Below, piece after piece: positions 1 through 8,814 of a stretch of 64,000 bases of DNA. The DNA lies in assembly GCF_000383095.1 (NCBI RefSeq), contig NZ_AORL01000009.1:124001-188000 (forward strand), written 5' to 3'. The notes under the pieces were generated by a model. That model had not been told where the DNA came from. It worked only from the letters and a program-made list of their open reading frames with translations, and made no database searches. How positions within the stretch are numbered: the first letter of the stretch is position 1; every line of letters begins with the position of its first letter. The position numbers and the translations under genes were made by a program. Source of the DNA: Sphingomonas sp. PR090111-T3T-6A. GTDB taxonomy: Bacteria; Pseudomonadota; Alphaproteobacteria; Sphingomonadales; Sphingomonadaceae.

Positions 1-2160
1 GGGAAAGACCCGGCCAAGACGATCGAGGAAGGCCATGTCCACGTCATCCTCCATGGCGAGCGGATGAAGGGCGAGTGGCTGCTCGTCCGCATGAAGCCAA
101 GGCCGGGCGAGAAGCGCGAGAACTGGCTGCTTCGCAAGGTGGAGGATGCTTATGCCGGCGCGTCCGGCGCGCTGGTCGACACGGGCCTGACCAGCGTCGA
201 GACCGGGCGGACCATGGCCGAAATCGCCAAGGGCGACGACCCGGTGTGGCATTCGGATTCGAAGAAGGCGAAGGCCGATCCCAAAGCCGCCAACGCCCCC
301 GGCAAGGCCCCGGCCAAGCCGAGGCTGGCCAGACGCAAGGCCGGCCCCCTCCCCGCCTTCCGCGACGTGCAGCTTGCCACTCTGGTCGATCATGTCCCGG
401 CCGGATCGGGTTGGCTGCATGAGGTCAAATATGATGGCTATCGTGCGCTGATCGCCGTCTCGGGGGGCGAGGCGCGGGCTTATACGCGCCATGGGCTCGA
501 CTGGTCGGATCGCTTCCGGCCGATCGTCGACGCCGTGACGGCTTTGGGGCTGGGCTCCGCGCTGATCGACGGCGAGGTGGTGGCCCTCGACACGGAAGGC
601 CGGCCCAGCTTCTCGGCGCTTCAGGCGGCGTTGCAAGAGGGCAAGGGCCGGCTCCATTATTTCGCCTTCGACCTGCTCGAACAGGATGGCGAGGATCTGA
701 CCAGGCTCGGCAATGCCGAGCGCAAGGAGCGGCTCGCCGCCCTCCTCGCCGGTGCCGCCGAGCCCGTCCATTATGCCGATCACATCTCGGCTTCCGGCGA
801 GGCGCTGTTCGAGAAGCTCTGCAAGGGCGGTTATGAAGGCATCGTCTCCAAGCGCGCCGACGCGCCCTATCGCGGCACGCGGACGCGGAACTGGCTCAAG
901 GTCAAATGCACGCGCCGGCAGGAATTCGTGATCCTCGGCTATCTGGAAAGCGACAAGAAGGATCGCGACCTGCGCAGCCTCGCGCTGGGGCTGAACGAGG
1001 GGGGAAGACTGCGCTATGCCGGGCGCGTCGGCACGGGTTTCGACACCGCGACGCGCGAGCTGCTGATGGCGAAGCTTCGTCCCCTCGTCCGCAAGACGCC
1101 GCCCACCGATGTGCCGAGGGCCGCTGCGCGGGGCGTGCGCTGGGTGTCGCCCAGGCTGGTCGCCGAGGTCGCCTTCGTCGAGTTCACCGGCGAGGGCGCC
1201 GTTCGCCACGCGAGCTTCATCGGCCTGCGCGAGGACAAGGAGGCGGAGGAAGTCGTGCCCGAGAAGCCCGCTCCGCAAGCCGTCGACGACAACAAGCCCT
1301 TCGGCGTCGCGATCAGCCATCCCGACCGCGTGATCTTCCCCGGCGACGGCACCACCAAGGGCCAGCTCGCCGCCTATTACGCCAGGCTCGCCGACCCGCT
1401 GCTGCGCTGGCTGGCGGGCCGCCCGGTTAGCCTCGTCCGCTGCCCGCAGGGGCGTGCGCGGCATTGCTTCTTCCAGAAGCATGACGCCGGCAGCTTCGGC
1501 GGGCGGGTCGACAGCGTGCCGATCCGCGAGAAGAGCGGCAAGACCGAGGACTATCTCGTCGTCAACGACGGCGAGGGCCTGCTCACCTGCGTGCAGATGG
1601 GCACGATCGAGTTCCACGGCTGGGGGGCGCCTGCCGCCGATGTCGAGCATCCCGACCGCATGGTGTTCGATCTCGACCCCGAGGAAGGGCTGGACTTCGC
1701 CGAGGTCCGCCACGGCGCCGAGCAGCTCCGCGACCTGCTGGGCGAGATGGGGCTGGCGAGCTTCCCGATGGCGTCGGGCGGCAAGGGCGTGCACGTCGTG
1801 GTCCCGCTCGATGGCAAGGCGGACTGGCCGGCGGTCAAGGACTTCGCCTCGCGTTTCTCGCGCGCGGTGGCGGAGGCGAACCCCAGGCGCTTCACCGCCA
1901 ACATGCGCAAGGCGGAGCGCAAGGGCCGCATCTTCCTCGACTGGCTGCGCAACGAGCGCGGGGCGACGGCCGTGCTCCCCTATTCCGCCCGCGCCCGCGA
2001 TTCCGCCTGGGTGGCCGCGCCGCTGACATGGGACGAACTCGCCGAACTCAAGGACGCGCACCCCTTCGCCATCGCCGACGCCGACACGCTGCTGGCGCGC
2101 GCCACCGGCCCCGCGCTCCGGGGCTGGGGCGAGGCGGAGCAGTCGCTGCCCGATCTCTGA
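1..2160 (+). CDS. ligD: ATP-dependent DNA ligase LigD (5' partial)
   Basis: C-terminal 719 residues of the multifunctional ligase of bacterial non-homologous end joining; the frame is open to the left window edge, so the start lies outside. The first ~35 codons look like the end of the 3'-phosphoesterase domain, followed by an Ala/Lys-rich linker. The ligase domain follows: nucleotidyl-transfer motif KYDGYR has its lysine at about codon 143. The primase/polymerase domain starts near codon 430 (ISHPDRVIFP) and carries the DLD metal-binding aspartates near codon 557. The order PE-Lig-Pol is the one known from Pseudomonas and many alphaproteobacteria. No Ku gene is in the window. It is not part of the flagellar locus and has no flagellar-type promoter element downstream of it. 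Confidence 0.95.
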   Translation, partial: GKDPAKTIEEGHVHVILHGERMKGEWLLVRMKPRPGEKRENWLLRKVEDAYAGASGALVDTGLTSVETGRTMAEIAKGDDPVWHSDSKKAKADPKAANAPGKAPAKPRLARRKAGPLPAFRDVQLATLVDHVPAGSGWLHEVKYDGYRALIAVSGGEARAYTRHGLDWSDRFRPIVDAVTALGLGSALIDGEVVALDTEGRPSFSALQAALQEGKGRLHYFAFDLLEQDGEDLTRLGNAERKERLAALLAGAAEPVHYADHISASGEALFEKLCKGGYEGIVSKRADAPYRGTRTRNWLKVKCTRRQEFVILGYLESDKKDRDLRSLALGLNEGGRLRYAGRVGTGFDTATRELLMAKLRPLVRKTPPTDVPRAAARGVRWVSPRLVAEVAFVEFTGEGAVRHASFIGLREDKEAEEVVPEKPAPQAVDDNKPFGVAISHPDRVIFPGDGTTKGQLAAYYARLADPLLRWLAGRPVSLVRCPQGRARHCFFQKHDAGSFGGRVDSVPIREKSGKTEDYLVVNDGEGLLTCVQMGTIEFHGWGAPAADVEHPDRMVFDLDPEEGLDFAEVRHGAEQLRDLLGEMGLASFPMASGGKGVHVVVPLDGKADWPAVKDFASRFSRAVAEANPRRFTANMRKAERKGRIFLDWLRNERGATAVLPYSARARDSAWVAAPLTWDELAELKDAHPFAIADADTLLARATGPALRGWGEAEQSLPDL

Positions 2161-2244
2161 ATCGCGTCTCCGGTTGCCGAGGGGCGAGGCTCTGCCTACA
2201 GGCGCTCGCATCTTTGAGCCGCGATCCCCGGGGGAGCCGAACCG

Positions 2245-3657
2245 ATGACCAAGCCGAGCGCGCTGAAGACGATTCTGCGCTGCAAGCCCGTGGTCGACTT
2301 CCTCTCGGACGATGAGGACGAGCGATCGCTTGCGCGCACGATCGGGCTGTTCCCGCTCACCATGCTGGGCGTCGGCGCGACGATCGGGACGGGCATCTTC
2401 GTCGCACTGACCACCGCGGTGCCCGAGGCTGGGCCGGCGGTCACCCTCTCCTTCGTCATCGCCGGGATCACCGCCGCGCTGACCGCGCTCTGCTATGCGG
2501 AGCTGGCCTCCACCGTACCGGCCGCGGGCTCCTCCTATTCCTACGCCTATGCGACGCTGGGCGAGCTGGCGGCCTTCCTGATCGGCGCCTGCCTGCTGCT
2601 CGAATATGGCGTGTCGGCGTCGGCCATCGCGGTCGGCTGGGGGCAGTATCTGAACGAGCTGCTGCTGGTGGTGACCGGCTGGCGCCTGCCCGAAGCCATC
2701 GCCGATCCGCCGGGCCGAGGCGGCATCGTCAATCTGCCCGCCGTCATCCTCGTGCTGCTGTGCCTCGTGCTACTGCTGCGCGGCGCGCGGGAATCCTCGA
2801 CCGCAAACGCGGTGCTGGTGGTCGCCAAGCTGGCCGTGCTGGCGCTGTTCGTCGTCATCGCGCTCGCCCATTTCTCGCCCGCCAACTTCCACCCCTTCGC
2901 GCCGATGGGGATGCTGGGGATCGGATCGGCGGCCTCGTCGATCTTCTTCTCCTACATCGGCATCGACGCCGTCTCGACCGCCGCCGAGGAGGTGAAGAAC
3001 CCACGCCGCACCCTGCCGCTGGCGATCGTGCTGTCGCTGCTGATCGTGACGGGGGCCTATATCCTCGTGGCGCTGGCGGCCGTGGGCGCGCAGCGCTGGA
3101 CCGTGTTCGCCGGGCAGGAGGCGGGGCTCGCCGTGATCCTCCACAACCTCACCGGCGCGGCCTGGCCAGCGGTGGTGCTGTCGCTGGGCGCCATCGCGTC
3201 GATCTTCAGCGTGACGCTGGTGGTGCTGTTCGGGCAGACGCGCATCCTCTACGCGATGAGCCGCGACGGGCTGCTCCCCGCCTTCTTCAGCCGGATCGAT
3301 CCGGTCAGCCATGTGCCGAGGCAGAACACCTGGGTGGTGGCGATCGGCGCAGCGCTGCTGGCGGCGCTGGTGCCCCTGGACGTGCTGGTCAACCTCACCA
3401 GCATGGGGACGCTGATCGCGTTCGCGACGGTGTCGGCGGGCGTCATCATCCTGCGGCGAACCAACCCGGACCTGTCGCGCGGCTATCATGTGCCGCTCTA
3501 TCCGGTGCTGCCGGTGCTGAGCGTGCTGTTCTGCCTCTATCTGATCGCCGGGCTGCCGGCGGGCACCTATCTGCTGTTCGCGTTCTGGATCGGTGCGGCG
3601 TGCCTGATCTATTTCGGCTATTCGATGCGGCGGTCCGCTCTGGCGGACGCCTCCTGA
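2245..3657 (+). CDS. APC-superfamily amino acid permease
   Basis: Inner-membrane amino-acid transporter of the cationic-amino-acid-transporter (YfnA/CAT-like) branch, 470 residues and about 12 predicted membrane helices. The first helix has the substrate-binding glycine motif GATIGTGIF (around residues 44-52), followed by the CAT-like PEAGPA. FFSYIGIDAVSTAAEEVKNP near residue 235 is the characteristic sixth-helix segment. The start ATG has a strong GGGGGAG Shine-Dalgarno. The gene stands alone 84 bases after ligD. Substrate cannot be assigned from sequence alone. Confidence 0.9.
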   Translation: MTKPSALKTILRCKPVVDFLSDDEDERSLARTIGLFPLTMLGVGATIGTGIFVALTTAVPEAGPAVTLSFVIAGITAALTALCYAELASTVPAAGSSYSYAYATLGELAAFLIGACLLLEYGVSASAIAVGWGQYLNELLLVVTGWRLPEAIADPPGRGGIVNLPAVILVLLCLVLLLRGARESSTANAVLVVAKLAVLALFVVIALAHFSPANFHPFAPMGMLGIGSAASSIFFSYIGIDAVSTAAEEVKNPRRTLPLAIVLSLLIVTGAYILVALAAVGAQRWTVFAGQEAGLAVILHNLTGAAWPAVVLSLGAIASIFSVTLVVLFGQTRILYAMSRDGLLPAFFSRIDPVSHVPRQNTWVVAIGAALLAALVPLDVLVNLTSMGTLIAFATVSAGVIILRRTNPDLSRGYHVPLYPVLPVLSVLFCLYLIAGLPAGTYLLFAFWIGAACLIYFGYSMRRSALADAS

Positions 3658-3663
3658 ACGAAC

Positions 3664-3689
3664 CCCGGCCCGCCGCGCGACGGGCCGGG
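3664..3689. terminator. Hairpin between convergent genes
   Basis: Nine-base perfect inverted repeat (CCCGGCCCG / CGGGCCGGG) with an 8-base loop, between the permease stop and the stop of the convergent glycine-zipper gene. There is no T-run, so it is at best a weak bidirectional terminator. Confidence 0.45.
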
Positions 3690-3696
3690 AGCAGGC

Positions 3697-4533
3697 TCAC
3701 CAGCGGCGGCGATAGGGGCCGTGGCGGTAATAGCCATAGGGCCGGCCGTAATGGCCATAATACCAGACATGATAGGGATAGGGCCGATAGGTCCACGCGC
3801 CGCCATAATAGACCCACGGGCGATACCAGCCCGGCGCCGCATAGACATAAGGCTGGCCGGCATAGCCGCCATAGGCAAAGGACGGCGCGTCGCGGCGGAC
3901 GACGAAGCCCGGCGGGCAGCCGGGGCTGGTCGCGTTGCTGCCCGCGCTGTCCGCCACCACGGCGCCGCCGGCCGCACCGACTACCGCACCCGCGATGGCG
4001 CCGCCGCCATGGCCGCCGAAGCCCGATCCGATGATCGCACCGAGCGCGCCGCCGATCAGTGCGCCGGTGCCGGCATCGCCATGCGCCTTGACGCAATTGT
4101 CGCGCGCCCACTGCTCGGCATAGGCGGCGTAGCGCTGGTCCTGATCGCGCTGGGCGGCGTCGGCGGGGCCGGGCTGATAGCCAGGCGGCGGGGGCGGCGG
4201 ACGGGTGCCGTCATAGCCCGGCGGAGCGACCGGAGGCGGAGGCGGCGCATAGCCCTGCGGAGGCGCCTGATTGTAAGCACCCTGCGGCGGCGTGCCCTGA
4301 TTATACCCCGGAGGCGGGCTGCCCTGATCGTAGCCGGGGGGCGGCCCCTGATCGTCGTAACCCTGATCATAGCCACCTTCGGCGGGCGGGGGCGCCTGAT
4401 CATAGCCCTGATCGTAACCGCCGGAGGGCGGCGGGTAGCTTTGCGCCGACGCGCCCGTGGCGGCGAACGGCGCCACGGCCATGGAAAGGCCGGTGGCCGC
4501 GAACAGGCTATTCTTCACGAAGCGAGGCAGCAT
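3697..4533 (-). CDS. Exported glycine-zipper protein with Pro-Gly-Tyr-Gln repeats
   Basis: 278 residues, function unknown. A signal peptide (cleavage near ASAQS) is followed by about 80 residues of low-complexity repeats of the form PPGYDQG / GGYDQGYD / PPGYNQG. Next comes a charged segment (RDQDQRYAAYAEQWARDNC) and a glycine-zipper stretch (about residues 152-190; GALIGGALGAIIGSGFGG) that could insert in or associate with a membrane. The last ~70 residues are rich in Tyr, Gly, Trp and His and end in Arg-Trp. This matches the general class of alphaproteobacterial glycine-zipper outer-layer proteins. It is convergent with the permease and not obviously linked to motility. Confidence 0.75.
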   Translation of the reverse strand: MLPRFVKNSLFAATGLSMAVAPFAATGASAQSYPPPSGGYDQGYDQAPPPAEGGYDQGYDDQGPPPGYDQGSPPPGYNQGTPPQGAYNQAPPQGYAPPPPPVAPPGYDGTRPPPPPPGYQPGPADAAQRDQDQRYAAYAEQWARDNCVKAHGDAGTGALIGGALGAIIGSGFGGHGGGAIAGAVVGAAGGAVVADSAGSNATSPGCPPGFVVRRDAPSFAYGGYAGQPYVYAAPGWYRPWVYYGGAWTYRPYPYHVWYYGHYGRPYGYYRHGPYRRRW

Positions 4534-4694
4534 AACGCGTGTTCCTGCAAAGAGATGACACCTAGAAAGCGTATCGCGGCTGAACGGCGACTGAGCGACA
4601 CGTTCATCGTGGAGAACGGCGCGAAAGTCGCAAGTCTCTTCGTGGCACCATCCCGTTCATTGTGCCGCCAGACTTCGCGAGCCTATAAGGGGGC

Positions 4695-5060
4695 ATGACC
4701 TGCCCGACACGCCCTCGCCTCCGCACGGCCCCGATCGCATTCGCGGTCGCCGGGCTTCTCGGCCTCGCGCCGGCCGCGGCATGGGCGCAGACGGCGGAGC
4801 CGGCCGACCCTTACACGCTCCGCCTCAGCGACGAGCAAAAGGCCGATCTGCTGAGCCACAACACCGAGGCCAGCGTCGATGCGGCGCGCGCCGGGCTGGA
4901 AGGCTCGGGCCAGCCGGGGCGTCAGATCCATGGAGAGGTCGGTGCGATGATCGGCACGCACGGCGCGCGCGGCATCTATGGCACGGCGGCCATCCCGCTC
5001 GGCGACAAGGCCGGGGCGGTCGTGTCGTTCGAAAGCAGCCGGTTCGGCACTCGCCGCTGA
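4695..5060 (+). CDS. Small exported protein of unknown function
   Basis: 121 residues with a plausible signal peptide (hydrophobic core AFAVAGLLGLAPAAAWAQ, cleavage after AWAQ). The mature part has no motif I recognise; it contains GARGIYGTAAIPLGDKAG and is Gly/Ala rich. A GGGGG-type ribosome site precedes the ATG. An element GCCTATAAG resembling the flagellar promoter motif lies at 4681-4689, but only 5 bases before the start codon, so it would give a nearly leaderless mRNA. Linkage to the flagellar regulon is therefore uncertain. It is convergent with the PilZ gene. Confidence 0.6.
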   Translation: MTCPTRPRLRTAPIAFAVAGLLGLAPAAAWAQTAEPADPYTLRLSDEQKADLLSHNTEASVDAARAGLEGSGQPGRQIHGEVGAMIGTHGARGIYGTAAIPLGDKAGAVVSFESSRFGTRR

Positions 5061-5062
5061 GG

Positions 5063-5398
5063 CTACAGCCCTTCGCGGTCGCACGCCGTGGCGGACGCGC
5101 ACATGCTCGTGAAGGTCTTCTGGCTGGGCGGCTGGTCGAACAGGCAGCCGACGCGCCCCTTCTCGCTCCATACGACCCGCCCGTCGAGCGTCGGCCAGCC
5201 CGCGACTTCGAGACGGAAGGTCTGTCCGGATGCATAATCGCCCGGCACATGCAGACGTGCCCCATGTCGCGAGAAGTTGACCAGCGAAGCGTGCAGGACT
5301 TCGCCTTCCTCGATGATCAGGTCGGCCGGAATATCGGTGCTGTGCCGGCTTTCGAAACTCCCGACACTGAAGCGGCTCCGCGAAGTATCGTATCTCAT
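5063..5398 (-). CDS. PilZ-domain protein (c-di-GMP binding)
   Basis: 111 residues comprising essentially one PilZ domain. The N-terminal arginine-rich segment (RHSTDIP region) and NFSRHGARL (the D/N-x-S-x-x-G box) fit c-di-GMP binding, followed by the usual beta-barrel segments (GRVVWSEKGRVGCLFDQ). The ORF can be extended upstream to a GTG at 5482, but ATG at 5398 is preferred because the candidate promoter element TCCTATGTT (5441-5449, minus) lies inside the extension. It is the outermost gene of the flagellar locus on this side, next to flgB on the same strand, so a role in c-di-GMP control of motility is plausible but inferred. Confidence 0.8.
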   Translation of the reverse strand: MRYDTSRSRFSVGSFESRHSTDIPADLIIEEGEVLHASLVNFSRHGARLHVPGDYASGQTFRLEVAGWPTLDGRVVWSEKGRVGCLFDQPPSQKTFTSMCASATACDREGL

Positions 5399-5440
5399 CT
5401 CAATGCCAGTCTGTATCGGTGAGACGTAAACTACCCCCGA

Positions 5441-5449
5441 AACATAGGA
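5441..5449 (-). promoter_or_regulatory. Weak flagellar-type promoter element (PilZ gene)
   Basis: Minus-strand TCCTATGTT, two mismatches from the locus consensus TCCTATAAT, about 43 bases before the preferred ATG at 5398. It is the weakest match among the candidate sites listed. Confidence 0.3.
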
Positions 5450-5554
5450 CCACAGACGTTTCCAAGACGTTACTACTCCCACGGGGCGGATGGGCTTGGA
5501 ACGGTCATTTCAACTATCCTCTTCGGGATAGAATATCAACGCGGCTCGCTGGCC

Positions 5555-5965
5555 TTACTGATGGCCGATCGCGGCCTGAATCAAGGCCATCTGCTTGCGA
5601 TAGAGGTTGGTCATCGTCGTGAAGTCGGTCTGCGTCTCGCCCATCTTGAGAAGCTGGTCCTCCAGCGTGACGTTATTGCCGTCGGGCTTGGTCTCGCTCA
5701 CGTCGCTGTCGGCGACGATGCGGTTGACCGAGGTGGGCGGCACGCCGAGCGCGACCATCCCGCTCGTCACCTGCACCTGCGGGCGCGCCACGTGCGGAAC
5801 GCCGCCCGTCGCCAGCAACGAGGAGAAATCGGGCGCCTCGACCTCCTGCGCCTTGAAGCCGGGCGTCTCGCTGTTGGCGATGTTCTGGGCAATGACGCGC
5901 TGACGCTCGGAGAGCTGCTTCATCGACTGGACGATGCTGCTGAGCAGCGGGGATGTGGTCGGCAT
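5555..5965 (-). CDS. flgB: Flagellar basal-body rod protein FlgB
   Basis: 136 residues, the usual FlgB length. The N-terminal rod-family motif is clear (RQRVIAQNIANSETPGFKAQ), and the C-terminal helix contains FTTMTNLYRKQMALIQAA. FlgB is the proximal rod subunit in the periplasm and partners FlgC, FliE, FlgF and FlgG. It lies 43 bases downstream of the FlaEY-like gene on the same strand and has no promoter element of its own, so it is probably co-transcribed. It is unusual in being about 51 kb away from flgC-fliE, with which it normally forms an operon. Confidence 0.95.
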   Translation of the reverse strand: MPTTSPLLSSIVQSMKQLSERQRVIAQNIANSETPGFKAQEVEAPDFSSLLATGGVPHVARPQVQVTSGMVALGVPPTSVNRIVADSDVSETKPDGNNVTLEDQLLKMGETQTDFTTMTNLYRKQMALIQAAIGHQ

Positions 5966-6008
5966 GATCGGACTTTCAGGCGTTGCGATGACGGGGGAGC
6001 GGCGCGGA

Positions 6009-8717
6009 TCAGAGCATGCCCAGGCCGGATGCCGGTTGTGACAGCCGGTCGAGCGCCGCCTTGTAGGAAGCGATCTGCGCCTGCTGATAAGCCGAGCCCG
6101 CGCCGACCTGACCGTTCACCTGCGCTGCCTTCGCATCGTCCCAATAGAGCGAGCGATAGGCCGTCTGCGTCAGCGAGATGGCCGAGGTGATGGCGTCCAG
6201 CGCGGCCTTCGCGTCGTTGACGCTGCCGATGCTGAGCGAGGTGCTGAGCGAGAGGCCATAGCTGCCGCCCGGCTTCACCAGCGGGTCCTTGGCGCCGCGC
6301 GGCGCGTCGGAATGCAGGCGGGTCGGCTCCAGCCCCAGCTTCGCCAGCGCGTCGGTGCCCTGGGGGCCGGCCATCAGGCTGAGCGTGTGGCCCTGCATCA
6401 CCTGGATCTGAAGCTGGCCTCCCCCGGCCGCGTCGTTGTTGCTTTCATCGTCGTCGTCATCCGTGTCCCTGTGGATGGTGACGGAGATGTTGTTGCCGCC
6501 GGCGAGCTTGATCTTGCGCTCGAGGCTGGTGAGCGTCTCCCCTTCGGCGATCGTGATCTTGTGGACCGCGCCGCCGTCGAGCTGGAAGGAGAAGCTGTCG
6601 CCGGCGTTCAGCCCGACCTGTGTCGAGAGCGAGGTCGAGACGTCATCGTTCAGCACGCCCTGCCGCAGGCCCAACGCGCCGAGGATGTTGGAGCCGCCCT
6701 TGTCCACCGAGACGTGGACGGCATCGGATACGCCGGCGCCGCCGCCGAACTGCGAGAGGCTGGCCACCGCGCCGGTCGAGCCGTCGATATGGCCGACGAA
6801 GCCGTCCACCTTGCCGCGCAGATTGCCGTTCAGATTGCTGGTGGTGCGGCCGCCGACATAGATGTCGCTGCCCATGAAGGAGACGCTGTCGATCTGGTCG
6901 TCCCCAGCGCCGCCGATATAAGTGGTGCTGGCCCCGGTCAGGTCCGCGGCCAGCCGCGTGACGAAGCCGTCCCGGCCGTTGGCGGCATTGTAGGAGGGAT
7001 TGTCCGGCAGCGCCGAGGAGGTGGCGCCCACCACCGCGATGCTGCCGTCCGCCGCCACCGCGATGGCGCGCGCATCCGCCGCGCCGAGGCTCACCTGCCC
7101 CAGCTCGCTGTTGAGATCCTGCCCGTCCAGCTTGTGGACCATCGCCTGTCCGCTTTCGCGGGTGAGCGCGAGGAGATTGCCCGAGCCGTCCACCGCGAAG
7201 GCGGTGACGCCGTCCACGCCCGCGCCGTCGATGGTGCGCTGCTGGATCATCTTCCCGCTGGCATCCATGTGCGCGACATAGGCGCCGCCGCCGCCCGTGC
7301 CCGCCGACTTGCCGCCGAGATAGATGGAGCCGTCCGGCGCCACTGCCACCGCGGTCGCGTAATCGTCGCCGCTCGACGGCACGGAGGTTGCGAACTGCTT
7401 TTCGCCATTGGCGCTGAACTTGGCGACCAGCATGTCGCTGGTGGTGCCGAGGCTGCCGTCGAACGGCCCGGTGACGGAGCCCGCCACCACCACGTCGCCC
7501 TGCGGCGTGAGGCTCACCGCCGTGCCCTGCGCCTCGCCCTGCACGCCCAGCTTCTGCTGCCAGACGATCTGGCCCTGGCTGTCCACCTTGGTGAGGAAAA
7601 GGTCGTCGCCGCCGTTCGAGGCATGAGCCCCCATGTCGCCCGTGGTGGTGCCGACGACATAGGTATAGCCGTCCTTGCTCATCGCCGTGGACTGGGCGAC
7701 GAGATTGGCCGGGATCGGCGCCGCGGGTTTCGTATCGGAATCGTCGCCGGACGCCGTGGCGGACGTGTCGGTCTTGGCCGAGCCCGGCAGGGTGGCGCTG
7801 ACATTGCCGATGAGCTGGCCGATCAGCCCGCTGGCGCTATCGTCATAATGATAGATTTGGGCGCCTACCGGCGTGTCATACTGGGTCTGGCTGCCGACCA
7901 CGACGAGCGAATCCTGCGCGCCGACCTGGTCGAGCGAGACCTGCGTGCCGTCCGACGACATGGACAGACCATATTTGCCGCTGCTCTTCGTCACCGAGAA
8001 GGTGACGTCGAACCCGCCGACCGAGGCGATGGCGTCGTTGAACGCCTTGGCGATGTCGTCGAGCGTCGGCGGCTGGTTGGCGATCGTCGACAGGTCGACG
8101 TTCACGCTGCTCTTCTGGCTGCCCTTGGCGAGGTTGATGGTCAGCACCTCGTTGCCGGCGACGCCCGGCACGGGCAGCGAATGGTCGTCGAGCACGCCCT
8201 TGCCGATCGTGGTGCCGATGTCGGTGGTCGCCTGAAGCGACGTGCTTTTGACGCTGGTGGACGGATCGCCGAACGCGATGTTCAGCAGATCGGACGGCAC
8301 GTTGGCGAGGAAGCCCTCCAGGTCGGCCAGGCCCTTGGCAAAGGTCTTCTGAAGATTGGCGCGCTGCGTGGGCGACATGTCGGGCTGCGCCGCGGCGTTG
8401 GCGAGGATGCGCAGGCGGTCCAGCGCCTTGTAGGTGACGAAGGTGCTTTCGACATCGTTCGACCCGGCCGCCTCGTCCGGGTTCATCTGGTCGATGATCG
8501 TGGCCATCGCGCGGATGGCGCCCACCTGCGCGGATTCGGGCGTGGAGGAGGCCGGCGCCTGCCAGGGCGGCGTGGTGTCCGGCGTGGTGAACAGCAGCCG
8601 CGCGGCGCGTGCGGCGGCGCTTTCCACCGTCGGCGTCGTGATGCCTAGGCTCGACAGGTCCGTCATCCCGGTCAGGATGCTGAGACCGATCACACTGCCG
8701 GAAATGTTCGTGGTCAA
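6009..8717 (-). CDS. FlaEY-like flagellar protein with beta-propeller (SBBP) repeats
   Basis: 902 residues. Start chosen at TTG 8717, which follows GGAGG-CGAAA exactly and gives MTTNISGSVIGLSILTG. The longer ORF reaching 9179 would run into fliG on the other strand. Residues ~1-240 are helical then contain a flagellin-IN-like segment (LTINLAKGSQKS). Residues ~300-680 hold five or six blades of SBBP type, each with an A-(V/I)-A-x-x-x-D-G-x-(I/V) strand. A second flagellin-IN-like segment has an acidic DTDDDDDESN loop. The last ~80 residues resemble flagellin or HAP C-terminal helices. By domain layout it resembles Caulobacter FlaEY, whose loss affects filament assembly. It is divergent from fliG and upstream of flgB. 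Certain as a gene; the FlaEY identity is moderate. Confidence 0.75.
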   Translation of the reverse strand: MTTNISGSVIGLSILTGMTDLSSLGITTPTVESAAARAARLLFTTPDTTPPWQAPASSTPESAQVGAIRAMATIIDQMNPDEAAGSNDVESTFVTYKALDRLRILANAAAQPDMSPTQRANLQKTFAKGLADLEGFLANVPSDLLNIAFGDPSTSVKSTSLQATTDIGTTIGKGVLDDHSLPVPGVAGNEVLTINLAKGSQKSSVNVDLSTIANQPPTLDDIAKAFNDAIASVGGFDVTFSVTKSSGKYGLSMSSDGTQVSLDQVGAQDSLVVVGSQTQYDTPVGAQIYHYDDSASGLIGQLIGNVSATLPGSAKTDTSATASGDDSDTKPAAPIPANLVAQSTAMSKDGYTYVVGTTTGDMGAHASNGGDDLFLTKVDSQGQIVWQQKLGVQGEAQGTAVSLTPQGDVVVAGSVTGPFDGSLGTTSDMLVAKFSANGEKQFATSVPSSGDDYATAVAVAPDGSIYLGGKSAGTGGGGAYVAHMDASGKMIQQRTIDGAGVDGVTAFAVDGSGNLLALTRESGQAMVHKLDGQDLNSELGQVSLGAADARAIAVAADGSIAVVGATSSALPDNPSYNAANGRDGFVTRLAADLTGASTTYIGGAGDDQIDSVSFMGSDIYVGGRTTSNLNGNLRGKVDGFVGHIDGSTGAVASLSQFGGGAGVSDAVHVSVDKGGSNILGALGLRQGVLNDDVSTSLSTQVGLNAGDSFSFQLDGGAVHKITIAEGETLTSLERKIKLAGGNNISVTIHRDTDDDDDESNNDAAGGGQLQIQVMQGHTLSLMAGPQGTDALAKLGLEPTRLHSDAPRGAKDPLVKPGGSYGLSLSTSLSIGSVNDAKAALDAITSAISLTQTAYRSLYWDDAKAAQVNGQVGAGSAYQQAQIASYKAALDRLSQPASGLGML

Positions 8718-8750
8718 TTTCGCCTCCGTCGGCCGCGCAACCCGAGCCTC

Positions 8751-8765
8751 TCCTATAAGATAGAC
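8751..8765. promoter_or_regulatory. Divergent flagellar promoter element (fliG / flaEY-like)
   Basis: Plus strand TCCTATAAG at 8751-8759, 55 bases before the fliG ATG. The overlapping minus-strand GTCTATCTT (8757-8765) could serve the FlaEY-like gene, which starts 40 bases further on. The same back-to-back arrangement recurs at 25200 and 28521. Confidence 0.6.
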
Positions 8766-8814
8766 GGAAGACCGCCGGATCGGGCCGGGTTGCCGACATT
8801 TTTGGGGATAGCGG

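Noticed and set aside
4250-4440. Direct repeats that might suggest a repeat array
   Set aside because: They are irregular codon-level repeats encoding P-P-G-Y-(D/N)-Q-G in a protein, not a CRISPR.
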